From Nostoc sp. 'Lobaria pulmonaria (5183) cyanobiont' (GTDB lineage Bacteria; Cyanobacteriota; Cyanobacteriia; Cyanobacteriales; Nostocaceae): DNA of 64,000 nt. The notes below the pieces were generated by a model. That model ran no database searches. It saw only the letters and a list, made by a program, of their open reading frames with translations, and was not told the DNA's origin. The stretch is taken from contig NZ_CP026692.1 in NCBI RefSeq assembly GCF_002949795.1, forward strand, positions 5,564,545 to 5,628,544, in the 5' to 3' direction. Shown here one piece after another: positions 55,312-64,000 of this stretch. Position numbers and translations under genes: made by a program. The number at the start of each line of letters is the position of its first letter. Position 1 is the stretch's first letter.

Positions 55312-55893
55312 ATGTCAACTTTTGATGAAACTGAAGCAATTTATGTACACGAATTAGGAATTGATGACATTGCTCCCGTTTACCACTTGGGAGAAGGGTT
55401 ATTTACCAGCGATTTATATCCTTATTTATATCGCACCTGGGACGAATGGGAGGTGATTGGACTTTACAACACCGATCCAGAATACTGTCTTGTGGCCGAA
55501 ACAGATGGGGAATTAGCAGGATTCATTTTAGGAACGATCATCACCAAAGCATCCTGGACTTATGGATATATTTTATGGCTGGGAGTTAGCCCGAAGTATC
55601 AGCGTCGGGGAGTTGCAGACAAGTTGGTTGATAAAGTCGTCGCCCGGATGATTGAAGATGGGGCGCGGTTTATGCTGGTAGACACTGACCCCACCAATAC
55701 TTCAGCATTAAAGTTTTTTAACCGCAAAGGTTTTGGTAATATCCGCCAGCATATTTTCTTGTCGATGAATTTAAGCAAGTATGAATATTATGGCAGATTA
55801 ATTGATTACGAACACCAAAAAGCTGAAAGAGCAGGTTATAGGCGATGTCTACGACGGGCTACGCCTACGCGTCCGGCATATTCGTGCCCGTAA
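55312..55893 (+). CDS. GNAT-family N-acetyltransferase, repeat-altered C-terminus
   Basis: 193 residues with a GNAT fold at about 8-155; the acetyl-CoA-binding motif A reads LGVSPKYQRRGVADKLVDKV and motif B DTDPTNTSALKFFNRKGFG, close to RimI-type acetyltransferases. After RLIDYEHQKAERAGYRR the frame enters a 30-bp dispersed repeat (55841-55870) and ends quickly at 55893. In another frame the sequence right after the repeat reads RHIRARKPDSVANEVVLNPL and stays open to a stop at 55973-55975, and looks like the native tail. The insertion apparently shifted the frame. The catalytic domain is intact, so it may still work. Confidence 0.87.
   Translation: MSTFDETEAIYVHELGIDDIAPVYHLGEGLFTSDLYPYLYRTWDEWEVIGLYNTDPEYCLVAETDGELAGFILGTIITKASWTYGYILWLGVSPKYQRRGVADKLVDKVVARMIEDGARFMLVDTDPTNTSALKFFNRKGFGNIRQHIFLSMNLSKYEYYGRLIDYEHQKAERAGYRRCLRRATPTRPAYSCP
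55841..55870. repeat. Dispersed repeat inserted in the GNAT gene
   Basis: GGCGATGTCTACGACGGGCT followed by ACGCCTACGC, a sequence type common as a dispersed repeat in Nostoc genomes. It lies exactly where the GNAT reading frame changes. Confidence 0.75.
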
Positions 55894-56159
55894 GCCTGAT
55901 AGTGTTGCTAATGAAGTCGTCCTTAATCCTCTAGTGAGTGAATCTCAAATAACTGAGGAGCAATCTCCAATCTAACAAAAGTTAGGATTAGCCCTTTCAA
56001 AGTGAGTAAAATTTTTGGACAATAATTCCTCTTTTCTCCGTGTTATCTGCGACTCTGTGGTTCAATAAATTATTTTTAAACCGTAGAGGCACAGAAAACG
56101 CAGAGAGAAAAGCATGATGGTGATTGTTACTTTTGAATTTAAGCAAAGTGGCGTGACTT

Positions 56160-58169
56160 ATGTCTATAGAATTTGGGCGGGAAATTTGTGGCAATCTTGA
56201 CATTGCAGAATCGCGAGAGTGGTTAGTTACTAACGGTATTGGTGGTTACGCCTCTGGGACTGTGGCTGGTTTATTGACTCGCCGCTATCACGGACTATTG
56301 GTAGCAGCATTGAAACCACCTCTGGGTCGTACTTTAATGCTGGCAAAACTAGATGAAACTGTATTGTATGATACCCGCTCTTTTTTTCTAGACACCAATC
56401 GTTGGGCAGATGGTATTGTCAGTCCGCACGGTTATCAGCATATTGAACGTTTTTCTTTAGAAGGTACAATTCCTGTATGGTGTTTTGCCGTTGCTGATGC
56501 CTTATTAGAAAAACGGGTGTGGATGCAACAAGGCGCGAACACAACTTATGTCCAGTATACTTTGCGTCGTGCCACCCAACCGCTAAAGCTGACGCTCAAA
56601 GCAATAGTCAACTACCGCGATTATCACAGCGACACTCAAAGCAATGGTTGGCAGATGTCTGTAGAGGAGGTAGAACAAGGGATTTGTGTAACAGCTTATG
56701 CGGGTGCTGTACCACTATATCTACTGAGTGATTCAGCTAAAGGCGATCGCAGCATTTCACGCGCTAGTATATCTGTTGTCCACAATTGGTATCATGGCTT
56801 TGACTTGGCAGTTGAACGCTATCGGGGATTGAAAGATAAAGAAGACCACCTTCACGCCGCCACTTTTGAAGTTACACTGAATCCTGGGGAAGCGATCGCG
56901 TTTGTAGCCAGTACAGAAAAACAACCAAATCTCAACGGTGAAGCGGCACTAAAGTTACGTCGCGCTCAAGAGCAGAAGTTAACAGGATTTTGGAAAACTA
57001 ATCGACCCCTCAAAACTAAGGAAGTCCCTAGTTGGATCAACCACCTAGTACTAGCTGCTGACCAGTTTCTTGTCGATCGCTCATTGCCAGAAGACCCTTA
57101 CGGTAAAACCATCATTGCTGGTTATCACTGGTTTAGTGACTGGGGACGCGACACCATGATTAGTCTACCTGGTTTGACAATTTCCACTGGTCGCCCAGAG
57201 GTAGCACGTTCAATTCTTCGCACCTTTGCCAGATATGTAGACCAGGGAATGTTACCTAATCGCTTTCCCGATGCAGGTGAGCAACCAGAATATAATACAG
57301 TCGATGCTACACTCTGGTACTTTGAAGCAGTCCGCGCCTACTACAGCGCTACAGAAGACGATAATTTGCTTGGTGAACTCTTTCCCATACTTGCAGACAT
57401 CATTAATTGGCACTGTCGCGGTACACGCTACAACATCCACCTCGATGCCGCCGATGGCTTACTTTATGCAGGCGTTGCTGGTGTACAACTCACCTGGATG
57501 GATGCCAAAGTTGACGATTGGGTAGTTACGCCCCGAATTGGCAAACCGATTGAAGTTAATGCCCTCTGGTATAATGCTTTACGGACAATGGCAAAGTTTG
57601 CCCGTCAACTTGGTAAACCACACCAAGAGTATGAGGCAATGGCAGACCGGGCAAAGTATAGATTTTCTCGCTTCTGGAATGACGAGACAGGTTATTGCTA
57701 TGACGTTTTAGACAGTCCTGATGGTGATGATGCGTTGTTGCGACCTAACCAAATATTTGCTGTGTCATTACCAGAAAGTCCGCTCACACCTGCCCAGCAA
57801 AGGGGTGTAGTGGAAGCTTGTGGGCGAACGCTGCTGACTTCTCATGGGTTGCGATCGCTTGCCCCCGAACATCCACAATACCAGGGTAAATACGGTGGTA
57901 ATCAGTATCAACGTGATGGAGCTTACCACCAAGGGACAGTTTGGGGTTGGTTATTGGGGCCGTTTGTCTTAGCACACCTTCGCGTCTACAAAAATCCTGA
58001 GCAGGCTCGTCAATTTTTGGAACCAATGGCTAATCACCTCAACGCGCACGGTGTTGGTAGTCTCAGCGAAATTTTTGATGGTGATGCCCCGATGACTCCA
58101 CGGGGATGCATTGCCCAAGCGTGGACAGTGGCAGAGGTTTTACGTGCTTGGTTGGCAACGGAGAGTTGA
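56160..58169 (+). CDS. Glycogen-debranching-type amylo-alpha-1,6-glucosidase
   Basis: 669 residues of the archaeal/bacterial GDE family (GH133-like). The N-terminal domain carries EWLVTNGIGGYASGTVAG and RRYHGLLVAALKPPLGR; the C-terminal (alpha/alpha)6 barrel at about 290-665 has the family pattern YHWFSDWGRDTMISLPGL, RFPDAGEQPEYNTVDATLWY and QRDGAYHQGTVWGWLLGPF with the acidic catalytic residues. It removes alpha-1,6 branches from glycogen or related glucans in the cytoplasm. ATG start at 56160. A broken glycosidase of another family lies 5 kb to the right, and the CHAT gene is convergent. Confidence 0.92.
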   Translation: MSIEFGREICGNLDIAESREWLVTNGIGGYASGTVAGLLTRRYHGLLVAALKPPLGRTLMLAKLDETVLYDTRSFFLDTNRWADGIVSPHGYQHIERFSLEGTIPVWCFAVADALLEKRVWMQQGANTTYVQYTLRRATQPLKLTLKAIVNYRDYHSDTQSNGWQMSVEEVEQGICVTAYAGAVPLYLLSDSAKGDRSISRASISVVHNWYHGFDLAVERYRGLKDKEDHLHAATFEVTLNPGEAIAFVASTEKQPNLNGEAALKLRRAQEQKLTGFWKTNRPLKTKEVPSWINHLVLAADQFLVDRSLPEDPYGKTIIAGYHWFSDWGRDTMISLPGLTISTGRPEVARSILRTFARYVDQGMLPNRFPDAGEQPEYNTVDATLWYFEAVRAYYSATEDDNLLGELFPILADIINWHCRGTRYNIHLDAADGLLYAGVAGVQLTWMDAKVDDWVVTPRIGKPIEVNALWYNALRTMAKFARQLGKPHQEYEAMADRAKYRFSRFWNDETGYCYDVLDSPDGDDALLRPNQIFAVSLPESPLTPAQQRGVVEACGRTLLTSHGLRSLAPEHPQYQGKYGGNQYQRDGAYHQGTVWGWLLGPFVLAHLRVYKNPEQARQFLEPMANHLNAHGVGSLSEIFDGDAPMTPRGCIAQAWTVAEVLRAWLATES

Positions 58170-58231
58170 TACGGGTAATAATTCAGGATTTAAGGCGCTG
58201 TTTAAAGATTATGATGCGATCGCATAAAACT

Positions 58232-61200
58232 CTATAATTGCTCACCGCCAATATCTTGGTCTTCAGTCTTCTTGGAAAATACGGAAATCATCTCTTGAAG
58301 CTGATTTATAGCTTCTTGTGCTTGTAGTTCTTGGGCAATATCTAATGCTTGCTGTAGCTGCTTTAATCCTTCGGCGGATCTATTTTGGGCTAGCAACAGT
58401 TGTCCGAGCAAGCCTAAAGTAGCAGGTTGGCTGTTTTTATTATTGACACTGCACTGAAATTCATACGCTTTTCGAGCAAGTTCAATTGCCTCTTTTAAAT
58501 TTCCTTGTTGAGCAGCAAAATTAGCTTGTTCATGTAAGCGAACTGCTTGATTATTCTTTACTGTGAAAATTATTTCCTGTAATTCGTCAACTCCATCAAG
58601 TTGATTTTCTTGAGCCAGAGAAACCGCCTTTTCCAAATCTTGTAGTCCACCTTGATAATTGCCCTGATGTGCCTTGATTTGCCCAAGCATTGATAAAACT
58701 TCTGAACACCAGTGAACATCCTTTAATATTTCTGAAAGTTCTAAACATTGGTGAGCTAAATTTAGTACTTCGTCAAATTTTTGACTTTCGCATTTTTCTT
58801 GAGCCAAATCGAAAAGGTGTTTTAGTTTCCCGTACTGTACTGTAATAGCAATATTTTCTATATCTTCCCTTTCAGGAAGATTATGCTGTTTAGCAATCTC
58901 AATCGCTTGAGATGCTCTTTTAACACCCTCCCGAAAATCTCCTTCATGTATTAAAAGGTTTCCCATTGATAGCAAAATGCCTACTCTGATTTCTTGATCA
59001 CCAAGTTCTTCGATCATAGGCAGGGCTTGCTCAAGTAAATCAAGTGCCGCTCTCGCATTACCTTTTTCGGTTTCGGTTGCTGCTGCTTGATACAACTGTG
59101 TAGGTTTTTTTAGTTGAGCATTCTTAATTAGCCCTCTAACTTCTTCGACATCTTTAGTCCAATTTAGTTTTTGATAAATATTTAAGGATTCTGTTAAATG
59201 CTCAATTGCTACATCTACTTCACCCAAAAAAGACATAACTTCTCCTAGAAGTTTAAGAATAGTAGCTCGAAGAACAACATCAACAACTAAATTACATTTT
59301 TCTAAAGCTTGCCTTAGAGAATCTGCTCCTGCTTCATAACTTCCTTGTTTTATTTTAAGTCTTCCTATTTCTATAAGAGCAAAACTATGATTTTTATGAT
59401 TATTAACTGTGTTAATTACTTCTAAAGCTGTATTTAGCTTCTTTTCTGCCTTATCTAAATTATCTTGATCAATGAGTATTGATGCAATTTGTATCAATAC
59501 ATAGGCTTGAGTGTCTTGATTTTTAATTTTCAAAGACAAATGGTATGCATCTTCGAGAAACTTTAAAGCTTCATTGATATTATTTTGACGCTCATGAAAA
59601 ATTCCTATCTCCTGAAGTGTCAATGCTTCACGCGGTTGATCGCCATTCTTTCTGTGCAATTCAAGAGCTTGATTGTAAAGCTCTAAAGCAAGCTCACGGT
59701 CACCACACTCTGAGCGGAAAGTGGCTAGATTATGTAAAAGCGTTCCCTTGAGCCAAGAGTTATCAATTTGGGGCAGCAAGACATTTAACTGCTCTAAAAT
59801 CTCTCTTGCCTCTTCTATTTCACCTTGTTTGAGCCTGAGCATTGCAGTATTGCTGAGTAATGGAATTTTATCCTCAAGGTTTTGGGACTGCGTTTTGTGT
59901 GAAACTAAACTTGGTAATAGATTATCCCAAGCATCAGTTTGACCAAGATAAACTTGAAGAGTGGCAATGTTATTTTGTACACCATAGAGTAAATTTTTAT
60001 CTCCTGTTTCTTCAGCAAGCTCCATTGCTTCCATATATAATCTAAGCGCTTCTTCAGGTTCACCTAATTCTCTCTTAATATCTGCTATTTGACTAAGAGA
60101 CTTAGCTTTGCCGAGCTTATTGTTATATTTTTCTTCAATGCTAATTACCTGTTGGCAAATTTCTAGTGCCTTTTGATAGTTACCTTGCTTAACGTATAAA
60201 TCTCCTAAATCATGAAGGATTGAGGCTTTTAGAACTTCATACTCAGGTGAACATATCTCTAATGCCTGTTGATAGTTATGCAAAGCTTCGTCCACTTCAC
60301 CGATATGTTCTTGTGCTTTTGCTAAGTAGTAGAGGAGGTTACAAGTGACAATATGGATTCCTAAGTAACCGTAAGCTCCATCACGGACAAATTTACATAG
60401 CGTAGCTACTTCTCTGTACCTTCCTTGGCGGTTGAGCCGCATGACTAAAAACCAATTTGCTCTAGTTAATAAGTCTGGGTTAAAAGCTTTAGTTGCGAGT
60501 TGATACAACGCAAACAATCTATCAGTCGGCATGGCTTGCTCAAAAGGATCATTAAGCAGAAAGCTTTCTGATAGTTTTTCCTCTGCCTCCATGCTCTTTA
60601 CAATACCTTTGGTAAACCATATTTCATCTAAATGTTTCGCAGCAGTTCTGTATAATTCTATGGAATCTTTAGGAAAATCAAGAAGTGGCTCTATAATTCG
60701 TGGAACATAATACAAAGTTTCTTCTTGAGAATGTATACACTCAAGTAAACCTAATCCAACTGCTCTAGAAATATAACTATTTACATCGAAAGTTTTAGGA
60801 CAAAGGACTTCTATTGCAGACTGAGGTACTGGTAAGTGATACACCAAGGCAAACGCCAGCATTCGTTGTAATTTTATTGGTTGTCGATTCAGTAGTTCCT
60901 CGGCCAGAATACTTTCACGAAACTCTTGGGTGGTTTTCTCTACCTGTTCTAGGATTTGTGTTTTACCAACTTGTTGCACTTGTAAAACTTTGTTTAACCA
61001 CTCCAACAAGCGAGGATTACCTGCCGAAGTTGCCAACGCTTTGAGTTGTAACTCTCGATCAATTTCAGAACCAGGTGCAAAAGATACTAAACGGTTACAT
61101 TTTTTCTGTAGATCAGTACCTGATAAGGCAGCTAACTGCTCTCGATACAATCGCTGATTTAGCTCTGGAAGCAAAAAATCATACCTGGATGTAATAATCA

Positions 61201-62758
61201 TCCGGTGTGGAAGACGGGATTGAGTTATTGCCTTCAATAGAGATATCAAGACTGTTACAGCTTCAGGCTTTAGGACTGCGTTACCATCTGTTCTCAATTC
61301 CAGGTTTGCTTCAAAGTCATCAAGAACAAAGATTAGTCTCTGCGCTTGCTCATTGAGTCCTTCTCGTAAGAATTTGGTTAACTTTTGTGTGAGTGGCAGA
61401 TTACTTTGTAAAATTTTCTGTCCCGTTTCTGAAAGACATTGTTCAGCAAGCTGCCTTAGCAATTTATCTTCATCTAATTGCCGATAGATAAAAATTTCAT
61501 CATAGCCTTGTAAACGTTCTAAAAGCCTTGCTGCAACAGTGCTTTTGCCAACTCCACCTAAACCATACAAAATTACACCTAACTTATCTGCTGCTCGCAA
61601 TGTTCTTAAGCTACGTTGCAGTATTCTGCGTCTTCCTACAAACTCCTGTGGTGTGGCAACCCGAACAATTCCCTGCGAATCTAGAAACTGTTCATAAATC
61701 GGTTCTTCTGGCAACCATACCTGATCGCCGAATGGTTCAACCAATGCTTTTGGACACTGACCTCGGATATAAAGCCTAAGTAGATGCCAATCCTCTACCT
61801 TAGCCTCTCGTAGATATTGATAAGTACTGGCAAGTGCCTCCGAAAGTTCATACCCGGCAGCCAGTTTGCTGTAGAGATATGCTGCGGCTTGTGTAGCTAC
61901 TACATCTGCGATCGGTCGTCCCCATCCTAAAACGGCTCGACAACCTTGCTCAATTAATGATTCAGCTAAAGAAGATACTGCACCATCACTCGCCGCTTCA
62001 CCTGTTCGGCAGCCTGATAAAAATACTAGCTGTGGTATACGAAACCTTAAAGCTGAAGCAATCTCTGATGCGTAAGCAGCGTGGAGTTCGCCAGTTTCAG
62101 TTTCTGTAAGAAAAAACGGTCGTTCATCCTTGATAGACGCATGTCCCGTCAGGTGAAACACGTCGAACGGTTCACGATAACGTCCCCAGAGTTTATTTAG
62201 TTCTGCAATACAACCACTTTCTTCTACTCGTAAATTAAGAGGAATATCTTTTATTTCTGTCAAAATTTGAGCTTCTTCCTGTTCAAAATCGAGTGGCGGT
62301 TCTACATCCTCTGGCGATGTAGCCATGAATAAAATCCGTAAAGGACGTTGCTGGGTATCCTCTGAATCTTGAACAGAACGATCAACCCAACGTATTGGTA
62401 CAACAACTGGATTAACACGTTCTATTAAAAATTGCTCTCCATTATGCAACGTCTCCCAAGGCAGATGCCCTAATCGTTCACGCACATCTAGCGCCAGAAT
62501 TAACCCTTCCTCTGTGCAATTATTAATTGCTCGACTTAGCCACCTGCCAGTTCCATCCAACCAACAAAATAATTGATACCCAATTCCTTTTAAATCAGGC
62601 ATCAGCATGTAGTAACTACCTTTTGCCCTCTGAATTAAGTTTTCAATTGACGATACATCAAGCTGTTGTGTTTCATATCTTGCTGGATATCCCACTGCAT
62701 AACGCAATTCTACAAAGTGTTTTTCAAGCGGTACTAATTTGATGTAAAGCGTCTGCAC
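58232..62758 (-). CDS. CHAT protease-STAND NTPase-TPR protein (putative conflict-system effector/switch)
   Basis: 1508 residues. Residues about 1-340 are a CHAT caspase-like domain with His206 (FHLTGHASI) and Cys250 (VFLSGCRTGEA). A STAND/NACHT-type ATPase follows: Walker A LYGLGGVGKSTVA near 398-407 and Walker B RLIFVLDDFEANL. From about 760 to 1500 there are many TPR helices (LHNYQQALEICSPEYEVLKA, NYQKALEICQQVISIEEKYN and so on). The GTG start at 62758 lies one base after the stop of the small upstream gene (TAATGTG), so translation is coupled. TPRs probably sense, the ATPase switches, and CHAT cleaves a target. The target is unknown; inferred from related systems. Confidence 0.9.
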   Translation of the reverse strand: MQTLYIKLVPLEKHFVELRYAVGYPARYETQQLDVSSIENLIQRAKGSYYMLMPDLKGIGYQLFCWLDGTGRWLSRAINNCTEEGLILALDVRERLGHLPWETLHNGEQFLIERVNPVVVPIRWVDRSVQDSEDTQQRPLRILFMATSPEDVEPPLDFEQEEAQILTEIKDIPLNLRVEESGCIAELNKLWGRYREPFDVFHLTGHASIKDERPFFLTETETGELHAAYASEIASALRFRIPQLVFLSGCRTGEAASDGAVSSLAESLIEQGCRAVLGWGRPIADVVATQAAAYLYSKLAAGYELSEALASTYQYLREAKVEDWHLLRLYIRGQCPKALVEPFGDQVWLPEEPIYEQFLDSQGIVRVATPQEFVGRRRILQRSLRTLRAADKLGVILYGLGGVGKSTVAARLLERLQGYDEIFIYRQLDEDKLLRQLAEQCLSETGQKILQSNLPLTQKLTKFLREGLNEQAQRLIFVLDDFEANLELRTDGNAVLKPEAVTVLISLLKAITQSRLPHRMIITSRYDFLLPELNQRLYREQLAALSGTDLQKKCNRLVSFAPGSEIDRELQLKALATSAGNPRLLEWLNKVLQVQQVGKTQILEQVEKTTQEFRESILAEELLNRQPIKLQRMLAFALVYHLPVPQSAIEVLCPKTFDVNSYISRAVGLGLLECIHSQEETLYYVPRIIEPLLDFPKDSIELYRTAAKHLDEIWFTKGIVKSMEAEEKLSESFLLNDPFEQAMPTDRLFALYQLATKAFNPDLLTRANWFLVMRLNRQGRYREVATLCKFVRDGAYGYLGIHIVTCNLLYYLAKAQEHIGEVDEALHNYQQALEICSPEYEVLKASILHDLGDLYVKQGNYQKALEICQQVISIEEKYNNKLGKAKSLSQIADIKRELGEPEEALRLYMEAMELAEETGDKNLLYGVQNNIATLQVYLGQTDAWDNLLPSLVSHKTQSQNLEDKIPLLSNTAMLRLKQGEIEEAREILEQLNVLLPQIDNSWLKGTLLHNLATFRSECGDRELALELYNQALELHRKNGDQPREALTLQEIGIFHERQNNINEALKFLEDAYHLSLKIKNQDTQAYVLIQIASILIDQDNLDKAEKKLNTALEVINTVNNHKNHSFALIEIGRLKIKQGSYEAGADSLRQALEKCNLVVDVVLRATILKLLGEVMSFLGEVDVAIEHLTESLNIYQKLNWTKDVEEVRGLIKNAQLKKPTQLYQAAATETEKGNARAALDLLEQALPMIEELGDQEIRVGILLSMGNLLIHEGDFREGVKRASQAIEIAKQHNLPEREDIENIAITVQYGKLKHLFDLAQEKCESQKFDEVLNLAHQCLELSEILKDVHWCSEVLSMLGQIKAHQGNYQGGLQDLEKAVSLAQENQLDGVDELQEIIFTVKNNQAVRLHEQANFAAQQGNLKEAIELARKAYEFQCSVNNKNSQPATLGLLGQLLLAQNRSAEGLKQLQQALDIAQELQAQEAINQLQEMISVFSKKTEDQDIGGEQL

Positions 62759-62759
62759 A

Positions 62760-63086
62760 TTAACTCTCCAACTCTTCTAACACTGCACAGATGTCTTCAA
62801 TAGTGGCATTCTCTAAGACAACTCGCACATCATCACCTACAAGTACTACATCAAACTTCTTATTAGATCGTTTGTGTTCCTGATACCATTTACGGATTTG
62901 TTCTGCGACTGCGACTGTACCTCCTACAATCCCGATCACAGTGCCTATCACTGCCAATGTACCTTCTTTGGTAGTCACAGAATTTGATGCTATCTCCCAA
63001 CTACCCTGTAGACCAGTGGTTTCAAACAGTTTTTCAGCGGCAATATCAGTTTCTTCACCTTCAAGAGAAAGCTTTACCTCTACCAT
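62760..63086 (-). CDS. Small membrane-associated protein, EACC1-like
   Basis: 108 residues: a beta/alpha N-terminal part (MVEVKLSLEGEETD and on), one glycine-rich hydrophobic helix at about 43-61 (TLAVIGTVIGIVGGTVAVA) followed by the basic amphipathic stretch EQIRKWYQEHKRSNKK, and a C-terminal strand-helix unit (FDVVLVGDDVRVVLENATIE). This order resembles effector-associated constant component 1 (EACC1), the invariant small partner in NTP-dependent bacterial conflict systems with caspase-like or CHAT effectors. It is coupled to the CHAT-STAND-TPR gene with a 1-bp gap. The EACC1 assignment comes from pattern and context only. Confidence 0.75.
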   Translation of the reverse strand: MVEVKLSLEGEETDIAAEKLFETTGLQGSWEIASNSVTTKEGTLAVIGTVIGIVGGTVAVAEQIRKWYQEHKRSNKKFDVVLVGDDVRVVLENATIEDICAVLEELES

Positions 63087-63479
63087 ATATTAATTGAGTA
63101 ACTATAAATACAAGTATACTACTCATTTTTTTTACAAGACACTACAAGCTATAGAATTATGCTTTAAATAGGGTATTTTGCTCAACTTTTTGGGATATTT
63201 TTTTATAAAATAAAATTTCATAGAAACCTGAGATTTGATTACATATAAATATATAGTGACTTTTTTAAAAACATCGTTCTTCTCCAAATTTAAAAGTCAA
63301 ACAGTTGAAATTATTAACAAAATTTAATATAGTTTTATCCTAAGTTTATCCTAAATTTGAATTGTATCAATTGCTCTATAAATTTTTAATCAAAACTTCA
63401 GTACCATCTCAGTTAAAGAAAGGATACTCCAGATAGCAAATTAACTGAACTAAAATGCAGATATGCACAGGATGATATT
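63087..63479. other. AT-rich intergenic region
   Basis: 393 bp, very AT-rich. It holds the promoter of the minus-strand cassette. TTTATCCTAAGTTTATCCTAA near 63336-63356 is a short direct duplication. No gene was recognised; the boundary with the glycosidase remnant is near 63475. Confidence 0.55.
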
Positions 63480-63994
63480 ATGACAAATCTAACCCAAGAA
63501 GAAATCAGATTTTTTGGACTTTATGGCATTCGGGCACTTTCGAGATTTCATGCTGAAAATCCCTATATTTTTGATGTCAATGGTTCGCAATTTCAAGTCG
63601 ATTATGAACTGACTGAATCTAGCAGTGGTTTATTTGGTGGTAATTCTAACTGGCGTGACCCCGTTTGGTTTCCGGTGAATTTCATCCTAATTCAATCTCT
63701 GCAAAAGTTTCATTATTATCTAGGAGACGATTTCAAGTGGAATATCCAACAGGTTATGGTCAAATGATGACACTTTGGGAAGTTGCATCAGAATTATCTC
63801 AGCAGTTAACCAGAATTTTCTTGTGAAATGCCTCTGGTAAACGTCCTGTTTGTGGTGGAATGCAAAAGTTTCAAAACGATCCATACTGGCAAAATCTGAT
63901 TTTATTTTATGAATATTTTCATGGTGATAATAGAGCCGGAATTGGCGCTAGTCATCAAACTGGCTGGACAGGTTTAATTGCCAAATTAATCTAG
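63480..63994 (+). pseudogene. MGH1-like glycosidase remnant (C-terminal piece)
   Basis: The tail of a large MGH1/GH63-like glycoside hydrolase in pieces. The first frame (95 codons) reads YGIRALSRFHAENPYIF, then GLFGGNSNWRDPVWFPVNFI. One A appears to be missing near 63735-63737: the shifted frame continues the homology as VEYPTGYGQMMTLWEVASEL, but meets a TGA at 63824-63826, then runs on as GKRPVCGGMQKF, ILFYEYFHGDNRAGIGASHQ and TGWTGLIAKLI to the TAG at 63992-63994. The first several hundred residues are absent. So it carries a deletion, a frameshift and a stop, and is not functional. Confidence 0.88.
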
Positions 63995-64000
63995 CAATTT

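Overview
The window looks like chromosomal DNA of a filamentous, heterocyst-forming type cyanobacterium (Nostoc/Anabaena group). This rests on very frequent HIP1 octamers (GCGATCGC), short heptameric tandem repeats and dispersed mosaic repeats between genes, a kdpB-kdpG-kdpC potassium ATPase cluster, an SLH-OprB porin, a free-standing orange-carotenoid-protein N-domain, a Mo-nitrogenase C-terminal-family protein, DUF3386 and DUF3598 proteins, and large STAND/WD40 and CHAT/TPR signalling proteins. No rRNA, tRNA or CRISPR array was seen.

Layout. 0-11.8 kb: Kdp ATPase genes behind a 21-bp repeat array, a fused PabA-PabB, a porin, a head-to-head pair of gene remnants (CHAT protease and ShlB-type transporter), then folK, a Nudix hydrolase and a shortened ADP-ribosylglycohydrolase on the minus strand. 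12-17.5 kb: PBP1A, a short gap with a decayed DUF2252 fragment and what looks like a Tn7-like transposon end touching the 3' end of ruvC, then yvcK and tsaE. 17.5-22.5 kb: a 1.3 kb gap with an orphan terminator-like hairpin, a PadR gene with helically phased operator repeats, and an aldo/keto reductase, a short-chain dehydrogenase and a divergent AraC regulator. 22.5-36 kb: a second 21-bp array, HAD phosphatase, nagB, helical carotenoid protein, a secreted small protein, a zinc metalloprotease, a flavoprotein fused to an ETHE1-type persulfide dioxygenase, an alpha/beta hydrolase, HugZ-like and DUF3386 proteins, and a GAF-LuxR regulator. 36-46.6 kb: secreted protein, Omp85 and DUF3598 genes, a third array, ftsX, a MITE, def, and a 14-WD40 STAND regulator. 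46.9-52.8 kb: a PadR-RND-adaptor efflux operon interrupted by the fourth array, which has inverted-repeat ends. 53-64 kb: a small membrane protein, a Cas4/RecB-like nuclease, a GNAT whose C-terminus was altered by a repeat insertion, a glycogen-debranching-type glucosidase, a two-gene CHAT-STAND-TPR plus small membrane protein cassette, and a broken glycosidase.

The most promising biology is (i) the 58.2-63.1 kb cassette, which fits the architecture of NTP-dependent conflict/cell-death systems of multicellular bacteria; (ii) the putative Tn7-like end beside ruvC; (iii) a family of four related tandem arrays that all keep an exact 21-bp period; and (iv) the flavoprotein-persulfide dioxygenase fusion. 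Repeats are clearly reshaping genes here: repeat DNA lies in frame in the PabAB linker and has apparently frame-shifted the GNAT tail.
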